NCBI GenBank assembly: GCA_950075905.1
Contig: CATMVR010000111.1
Span: forward strand, 1-10,318
Direction: 5' to 3'
DNA: 10,318 bases
DNA from: an uncultured Persicitalea sp.
Lineage (GTDB): Bacteria > Bacteroidota > Bacteroidia > Cytophagales > Spirosomataceae
Positions within the stretch are counted from its first letter, which is position 1. The number at the start of each line of letters is the position of its first letter. The position numbers were made by a program, and so were the translations under genes. This document shows positions 6,694-10,318 of the stretch, in pieces. The notes below the pieces were generated by a model that worked only from the letters and a program-made list of their open reading frames with translations, was not told where the DNA came from and did not search any database.

Positions 6694-6720
6694 CTACCAG
6701 AAGCCAGGTGGCGGTGGTAG
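6694..6720 (+). promoter_or_regulatory. Possible stem-loop between kinase and regulator genes
   Basis: CTACCA (6694-6699) pairs with TGGTAG (6715-6720), and inside it GCC (6703-6705) can pair with GGC (6710-6712), giving an interrupted hairpin just after the kinase stop. No T-run follows, so it is not a normal terminator. It could reduce or separate expression of the regulator from the kinase. Short imperfect stems are common, so support is modest. Confidence 0.3.
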
Positions 6721-6804
6721 GGCAGCAAACTTGCAGATAGGTTTCGAAAAATGAGTTTAGTTTATACGGATAATCTCCCGAATACCAACAAACTGACCAC
6801 AACT

Positions 6805-7554
6805 ATGCCCCTCAGCTGCCTCCTCGTTGACGACGAACAGGGCGCCCTGGACATCCTGGCGCACTACATTGAAAAAACTCCTTACCTGCGCCTTTCGGCA
6901 GCCTGCCTTAACCCCATGGAAGCACTCGATAAAGTGTTTTCTGAGTCGGTGGACCTCGTATTTCTGGACATCCATATGCCCGAGCTGTCGGGTATCGACT
7001 TCATCAAGCTGCTCGAAGGCCGGGCGAAAGTGATTCTGACCACTGCCTACGCCGAATACGCCCTGGAAGGCTACGAACTTAGCGTGGTGGATTACCTGCT
7101 GAAGCCAATCTCGTTTGACCGTTTCCTGAAAGCCGCTCACAAGGCTCGAATGGTCATTGAAGCTACCGCTCCGCAGTCGGTGTCCCCCTTGGTACCGGCC
7201 CCCGTACTCACCACCGATGAGGAAGACCATATTTTTGTGAAGGTCGATAACCGCGTACAGAAGGTGCGCTATGAGGATATTTTGTACGTGGAAGGGCTGG
7301 GCAACTATGTCAGTATCTTCACGCCTACCGAGCGCATTGTGTCGCTGCTGACCATGAAAGACGTGGAGGAGCGATTGCCCGGGCGGCTGTTCATGCGGAT
7401 TCACCGCTCCTACATTCTCTCCCTGGACCGCATCAGGTACATTGAAGGCAATCAGGTTTTTATTGATAAAAAGACGTCCTTACCTTTGGGGGAAACTTAC
7501 CGCGAACGTTTTTTCAAAGTACTGGACGAAAAAATGATGACCGGTAAGCGATAG
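6805..7554 (+). CDS. LytTR-family response regulator
   Basis: From the ATG at 6805 the product has 249 residues. The receiver domain (about 1-120) keeps the acidic pair D9/D10 (LLVDDEQ), phospho-acceptor Asp55 (LVFLDIHMPELSG), Thr79/Thr80 (VILTTAY) and Lys100 (LLKPI). After a Pro-rich linker (about 122-138) comes a LytTR DNA-binding domain (142-242) with VKVDNRVQKVRYEDILYVEGLGNYV, FMRIHRSYILSLDRI and LPLGETYRERF, all typical. It should be phosphorylated by the kinase encoded just upstream and bind promoter DNA as a dimer on direct repeats; one candidate site lies at 4926-4958. An in-frame ATG at 6751 would add 18 residues (MSLVYTDNLPNTNKLTTT). I prefer 6805 because receiver domains usually start just before the first beta strand, but 6751 is not excluded. 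The gap after the kinase stop is 121 bp (67 bp if 6751 is used). Confidence 0.93.
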   Translation: MPLSCLLVDDEQGALDILAHYIEKTPYLRLSAACLNPMEALDKVFSESVDLVFLDIHMPELSGIDFIKLLEGRAKVILTTAYAEYALEGYELSVVDYLLKPISFDRFLKAAHKARMVIEATAPQSVSPLVPAPVLTTDEEDHIFVKVDNRVQKVRYEDILYVEGLGNYVSIFTPTERIVSLLTMKDVEERLPGRLFMRIHRSYILSLDRIRYIEGNQVFIDKKTSLPLGETYRERFFKVLDEKMMTGKR

Positions 7555-7586
7555 TCTCCCTACCTGGCGTCTAATTCTACTTTTCA

Positions 7587-8528
7587 TTGACCAACCTTAC
7601 CGCTTCCCACGTTCCGCCCGTTTCCCAGAAGGGCATCCTGTACATGCTGGGCGCGGTAGTATGCTTTGGTACCGTAGGAGCTATGGCCAAATGGCTCAGC
7701 CGCGATTTTGACACCGTCGAACTGGTTTTCTTCCGAAATCTGGTAGGAGCCGCCTTTGTGCTGGTAAGTATGCTCAACCGTCCCTTTGAGCAAACCGGCG
7801 GCCGACCGTGGCTGCTGGTCTTCCGGGGCGTCATCGGTACCCTGTCGTTGTACCTCTACTTCTACGCGGTGCATATTCTGGGGCTGGGAGCGGCTACGAC
7901 GTACCAGTACAGCTACCCGATTTTCCTGGCGGTGCTGTCGTGGCTTTTTGTGGGTGAGTCGCTGAGCCGGCGCGAATGGCTGGCGGTCTTCATCGGGTTT
8001 GGCGGCATTTTGTTTGTATTTCGACCCGATCTTACTGCTCCCCTCGGGCACCACGCCATTGGCCTCAGCAATGCTGTGTTTACGGCCATTGCCTACCTGT
8101 CTATCCGGCAGTTGAGTACGTTTTACGATACCCGGGCCATTATTCTGTCTTTCATGCTGTCGGGTATCCTGATGCCCATCGCCTCCATGCTGGCGGGCGA
8201 GTACCTGTCCATTGAGGGTTTTGGCTTTCTGATCGGGCATTTTGTGTGGCCTACCACCGCCACGCAGTGGGGAGGCATGCTGGCGCTGGGTATCATAGCC
8301 ATGCTGGGGCAGTACTGCCTTACCATTGCCTTTACCTACGACAAAGCCGGACGGGTGGCGTCCATTGGCTACACCAACATCATTTTTGCCAGTCTGCTGG
8401 GCCTGTGGCTGGGTGATCCTTTTCCGGAAGCACTCACACTGGTAGGAATGGCCCTCATCATTGGGGGCGGGGTGCTGGTGTCGCTGCGCCCGCCGAAGCG
8501 AAGCAGCAAGGTGGAGGCTGATTTGTAG
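7587..8528 (+). CDS. EamA/DMT-superfamily inner-membrane transporter
   Basis: The 313-residue product consists of two EamA repeats (about 16-147 and 160-301) with about ten hydrophobic helices, the standard drug/metabolite transporter architecture. Helix 1 (GILYMLGAVVCFGTVGAMAKWL) is followed by the usual FFRN (48-51), and helices 4-5 contain ATTYQYSYPIFLAVLSWLFVGESLSRREW, a typical end of repeat one; repeat two ends GYTNIIFASLLGLWLGDPF. Such permeases export amino acids, nucleobases, drugs or other small metabolites; the substrate cannot be told from sequence. The start is TTG at 7587; the next ATG (7644) would remove the cytosolic N-terminus (residues 1-19, with SQKGILY) that family members normally have. 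It begins 32 bp after the regulator stop in the same direction and could be its target or operon partner, but I see no direct evidence. Confidence 0.88.
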   Translation: MTNLTASHVPPVSQKGILYMLGAVVCFGTVGAMAKWLSRDFDTVELVFFRNLVGAAFVLVSMLNRPFEQTGGRPWLLVFRGVIGTLSLYLYFYAVHILGLGAATTYQYSYPIFLAVLSWLFVGESLSRREWLAVFIGFGGILFVFRPDLTAPLGHHAIGLSNAVFTAIAYLSIRQLSTFYDTRAIILSFMLSGILMPIASMLAGEYLSIEGFGFLIGHFVWPTTATQWGGMLALGIIAMLGQYCLTIAFTYDKAGRVASIGYTNIIFASLLGLWLGDPFPEALTLVGMALIIGGGVLVSLRPPKRSSKVEADL

Positions 8529-8553
8529 CTGTGGCAGTTTCGGTGTATTTTTG
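8523..8553 (+). promoter_or_regulatory. Bacteroidota-type promoter for the Uma2 gene
   Basis: TATTTTTG (8546-8553) is an exact TAnnTTTG match, and TTG (8523-8525) lies 20 bp upstream, an ideal -33 to -7 spacing. The -33 element overlaps the end of the transporter gene (last codon TTG before TAG). The predicted RNA start near 8560 leaves about 10 nt before the ATG at 8570. Confidence 0.7.
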
Positions 8554-8569
8554 GTAAAAACAGACTGCC

Positions 8570-9163
8570 ATGGCTACTATTACCGATCTCGCGCAATTGG
8601 ACCTGAACGGCACCTACTCCTACGCCGACTACATCAAATGGCGTTTTGAGGAGCGCATCGAATTGCTGCGCGGAAAGATTTTTCCGATGACTCCCGCCCC
8701 CAACGTGAGGCATCAGCGTATTTCAACGGCTTTATCTATCAACTTGCTCAATCAGCTTTTCAACCAAAAGGTCCTACTCTTCTCTTCCCCCTTCGACGTA
8801 CGCCTGTACAACCGGAAAAAGTCCATCAAAGCCAGTAAAGAAATCTACACAGTGGTGCAGCCTGATCTCTGTGTGATCTGTGACACCACCAAACTAGACA
8901 AGCAGGGCTGCAACGGGGCACCGGAACTGGTGATCGAGATCCTGTCACCCGGCAACAGTCGCCGGGAGATGAACGAGAAGTTTGAATTGTACCAGGAAGC
9001 GGGGGTACAGGAGTACTGGCTGGTAGAACCTGCCGAAGAAATGGTGCTGGTGTATGTACTGAACGAGCAGGAAAAGTACATGGGCCTCAAACCCGCCACT
9101 GACTTCGTAGTTTCTCCGCTTTTTCCTGATTTGAGAATCAGTGTGGCTGATATATTTGCCTGA
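8570..9163 (+). CDS. Uma2-family (DUF820) PD-(D/E)xK nuclease-fold protein
   Basis: The 197-residue protein is full length for the Uma2/DUF820 family. Its hallmarks are present: YSYADYIKWRFEERIELLRGKIFPM with Glu31 (17-40), the VQPDLCVIC strand with Asp99, PELVIEILSPGNSRREMNEKFELYQEAGVQEYWLVEP (118-154) with Glu123 and Lys137, and a C-terminal DLRISVADIF. The arrangement Asp99, Glu123, Lys137 fits a PD-(D/E)xK nuclease core. Family members are abundant in Cyanobacteria and some Cytophagales, often in many copies, and their cellular role is poorly known; nuclease activity is inferred from the fold. It has its own promoter and no toxin-antitoxin-like partner or transposase next to it, so it appears to be a single-gene unit. 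Confidence 0.92.
   Translation: MATITDLAQLDLNGTYSYADYIKWRFEERIELLRGKIFPMTPAPNVRHQRISTALSINLLNQLFNQKVLLFSSPFDVRLYNRKKSIKASKEIYTVVQPDLCVICDTTKLDKQGCNGAPELVIEILSPGNSRREMNEKFELYQEAGVQEYWLVEPAEEMVLVYVLNEQEKYMGLKPATDFVVSPLFPDLRISVADIFA
9131..9158 (+). promoter_or_regulatory. Candidate Bacteroidota-type promoter within the Uma2 3' end
   Basis: TATATTTG (9151-9158) is an exact TAnnTTTG match with TTG (9131-9133) 17 bp upstream, the short end of the accepted spacing. It lies in the last codons of the Uma2 gene and would start RNA near 9165, about 30 nt before the ATG at 9196. Because the matching bases also encode protein (DIFA), chance cannot be excluded. Confidence 0.52.
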
Positions 9164-9195
9164 TTGATCTATTATAAACCCTCAACTTTTTAGCT

Positions 9196-9873
9196 ATGAA
9201 AATTGTGAAATTAACCCTTCTCCTCGCGCTTCTGACGCACGTAGCCTTCCCTCAGGCTACAAAAAAAGAAATCCCGTTGTCAGGAAACAAAAGCCTGGAA
9301 ATGGTTCAGGTAGCCGCCACCGAAGATACCTATGAGGGCAGAAAAGCCCTGAAAGTGACCAGCAAGCAGGGCGCTACATCGGAGGCAACCTTTGTTAAAA
9401 TTAACAACTCTGATTTTAAAGACGGAGTCATCGAGATTGAACTGGCGGGCAAGCCCGGCACGGGTGCTTCTGACCAGGCCCGGGGTTTTGTGGGCGTGGC
9501 TTTCCGGGTTAATGAGGATAATTCAAAGTTTGAGTGCATTTATCTGCGCCCCACCAACGGCCGGGCCGACGATCAGCTTCGCCGCAACCACTCCGTCCAG
9601 TACTTTTCGTTTCCCGACTACCCCTGGCATCGGCTGCGCAAAGAAGTACCGGGTATGTACGAAACCTACGTGGATCTGGCTCCCGGCGAGTGGACGAAAG
9701 TTAAAATCGTGGTAAGTGGCACTACCGCCCGGCTCTACGTACACGATAATTCCCAGCCGACGCTGATTGTCAAGGATCTGAAACACGGCGCCGACCTGCG
9801 CGGAAAACTGGGTCTCTGGGTGGGGCCGGGCACGGAGGCACACTTTACCAACCTTACTGTGTCGAATCCCTGA
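9196..9873 (+). CDS. Secreted ConA-like beta-sandwich protein (DUF1080/LamG-like), function unknown
   Basis: The 225-residue product has a clear signal peptide (MKIVK, then LTLLLALLTHVAF, cut near FPQ/A at residue 20) and no lipobox. The mature part looks like a jelly-roll concanavalin A-type fold: FKDGVIEIELAGKPG and ARGFVGVAFRV (strands near 74-104), KFECIYLRPTNG (111-122), the aspartate-containing GRADDQLRRNHSVQYFSFPDYPWHRLRKE, then GEWTKVKIVVSGTTARLYVHD and GKLGLWVGPGTEAHFTNLTV. This pattern is shared with DUF1080 (3-keto-disaccharide hydrolase-like) and LamG-type proteins that bind or cleave glycans. No catalytic residues can be assigned with confidence, so a carbohydrate role is only a suggestion. 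The VOC gene follows after 11 bp, so the two are probably one transcript. Confidence 0.8.
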   Translation: MKIVKLTLLLALLTHVAFPQATKKEIPLSGNKSLEMVQVAATEDTYEGRKALKVTSKQGATSEATFVKINNSDFKDGVIEIELAGKPGTGASDQARGFVGVAFRVNEDNSKFECIYLRPTNGRADDQLRRNHSVQYFSFPDYPWHRLRKEVPGMYETYVDLAPGEWTKVKIVVSGTTARLYVHDNSQPTLIVKDLKHGADLRGKLGLWVGPGTEAHFTNLTVSNP

Positions 9874-9884
9874 GCGGCTACATC

Positions 9885-10253
9885 ATGAATACCGATCTTT
9901 TGCAGGTAATTCCCGTCTTACCTTCCCGTGACATCGCCCGGGATGTAGCCTGGTACCGCGAAAAAGTGGGTTTCAAAAGCTATTTCTCCGATGGCATGTA
10001 CGCGGTTCTGTATCGGGAAAACCTGTCTCTGCACCTGCAATGGCATGCCGATACCGAAGATGACCCCCTTCTGGGCGGGTCGGTGATCAGGATTCTGGTA
10101 AAAAACATCCGCCCATTGTTCGAAGAACTTGTAAAAAGAGGTACCGTTACGGAGGATAAATTCAGAGCCAACACCCCCTGGGGTACCCATGAGTTTGGCT
10201 TTTACGACCTGAACCGCAATGCGGTTTTCATCATGGAGGATATTGAGCGCTAA
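9885..10253 (+). CDS. VOC superfamily (glyoxalase/bleomycin-resistance-like) protein
   Basis: The 122-residue protein has the length and layout of a single-subunit VOC protein: VIPVLPSRDIARDVAWYREKVGFKSYF (8-34) is the first beta-alpha-beta unit, ENLSLHLQWH (45-54) the strand with a possible metal or ligand His50, and TPWGTHEFGFYDLNRNAVFIMED (97-119) the second module, with Glu103 and the common DLNRN turn. It most resembles bleomycin-resistance-type members, which act as dimers and either bind a drug or do metal-dependent chemistry on small substrates. Substrate is unknown, and drug resistance should not be assumed. It follows the secreted beta-sandwich gene by 11 bp, but one is exported and the other lacks any signal, so a shared pathway is not obvious. 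Confidence 0.88.
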   Translation: MNTDLLQVIPVLPSRDIARDVAWYREKVGFKSYFSDGMYAVLYRENLSLHLQWHADTEDDPLLGGSVIRILVKNIRPLFEELVKRGTVTEDKFRANTPWGTHEFGFYDLNRNAVFIMEDIER

Positions 10254-10255
10254 CA

Positions 10256-10318
10256 TCAGCGGGGCTCCGTCAGGCTTGCCCTGAGGTGGTGCAGGTACTG
10301 CCCGGCCAGTACCTCCCG
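10256..10318 (-). CDS. Possible C-terminal end of a minus-strand gene (partial)
   Basis: Reading leftward from the window edge, 20 codons are open and end in TGA at 10258-10256, giving REVLAGQYLHHLRASLTEPR. The peptide looks like an amphipathic helix with a charged tail, as at many protein C-termini, and the stop lies 2 bp from the VOC gene stop, a normal tail-to-tail arrangement. The stretch is short and another frame on the plus strand is also open, so this is tentative and no function is assigned. Confidence 0.35.
   Translation of the reverse strand, partial: REVLAGQYLHHLRASLTEPR

Noticed and set aside
6757..7404. 215-codon minus-strand frame opposite the response regulator
   Set aside because: The LytTR regulator frame carries all expected motifs; the antisense frame has none.
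7578..7585. TACTTTTC as a promoter for the EamA gene
   Set aside because: It lacks the final G of TAnnTTTG and lies 1 bp from the start codon, leaving no room for transcript start.
7584..8240. 218-codon minus-strand frame opposite the EamA transporter
   Set aside because: It is the hydrophilic mirror of a membrane-protein gene, a common artefact in such genes.
8570..9163. Uma2 protein as part of a toxin-antitoxin, restriction or transposon module
   Set aside because: No partner gene, inverted repeats or transposase occurs nearby, and it has its own promoter.

Overview
The window looks like a chromosomal fragment from a member of Bacteroidota, most likely a Cytophagales bacterium (Spirosoma/Dyadobacter-like) of moderate GC. 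This rests on protein style (TonB-dependent receptor plus surface lipoprotein pair, LytS/LytTR two-component pair, Uma2 protein), the near absence of Shine-Dalgarno sequences, and several good matches to the Bacteroidota promoter -7 element TAnnTTTG. The genus is inference only. The first 40 bases are not genomic: bases 7-40 are an Illumina TruSeq read-2 adapter, so the window begins at a contig end with uncleaned adapter.

Layout. (1) 41-697: C-terminal part of a DEAD-box RNA helicase, cut by the adapter junction. (2) 778-1518: secreted or periplasmic TPR protein. (3) A 14-bp perfect inverted repeat (1520-1567) separates it from the convergent vitamin B12 locus. (4) 4905 down to 1578, minus strand: a promoter, a well-formed cobalamin riboswitch (4860-4682), a BtuB-type TonB-dependent outer-membrane receptor, and a BtuG-like beta-propeller surface lipoprotein whose start overlaps the receptor stop (ATGA). 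This is the most informative system here: a self-contained, B12-repressed outer-membrane capture module. (5) 4880-5039: a divergent control region with an 11-bp direct repeat at 22-bp spacing, a small hairpin and a promoter element facing right. (6) 5040-7554: a LytS-type eight-helix histidine kinase and its LytTR response regulator. (7) 7587-8528: EamA/DMT-family permease. (8) 8570-9163: Uma2-family PD-(D/E)xK protein with its own promoter. (9) 9196-10253: a secreted ConA-like beta-sandwich protein followed 11 bp later by a VOC/glyoxalase-fold protein. (10) 10256-10318: possible C-terminus of a minus-strand gene running off the window.

How the genes work together. Only the riboswitch-btuB-btuG unit and the kinase-regulator pair are clear functional units. 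The riboswitch should switch off the receptor and lipoprotein when cobalamin is plentiful; the lipoprotein is expected to bind corrinoid at the cell surface and hand it to the receptor. Inner-membrane uptake genes (btuFCD) are not in the window. The kinase-regulator pair is divergent from the B12 operon and shares its upstream region, so cross-regulation is possible but unproven. No mobile element, CRISPR array, tRNA or rRNA was found, and nothing indicates a wholly undescribed system.
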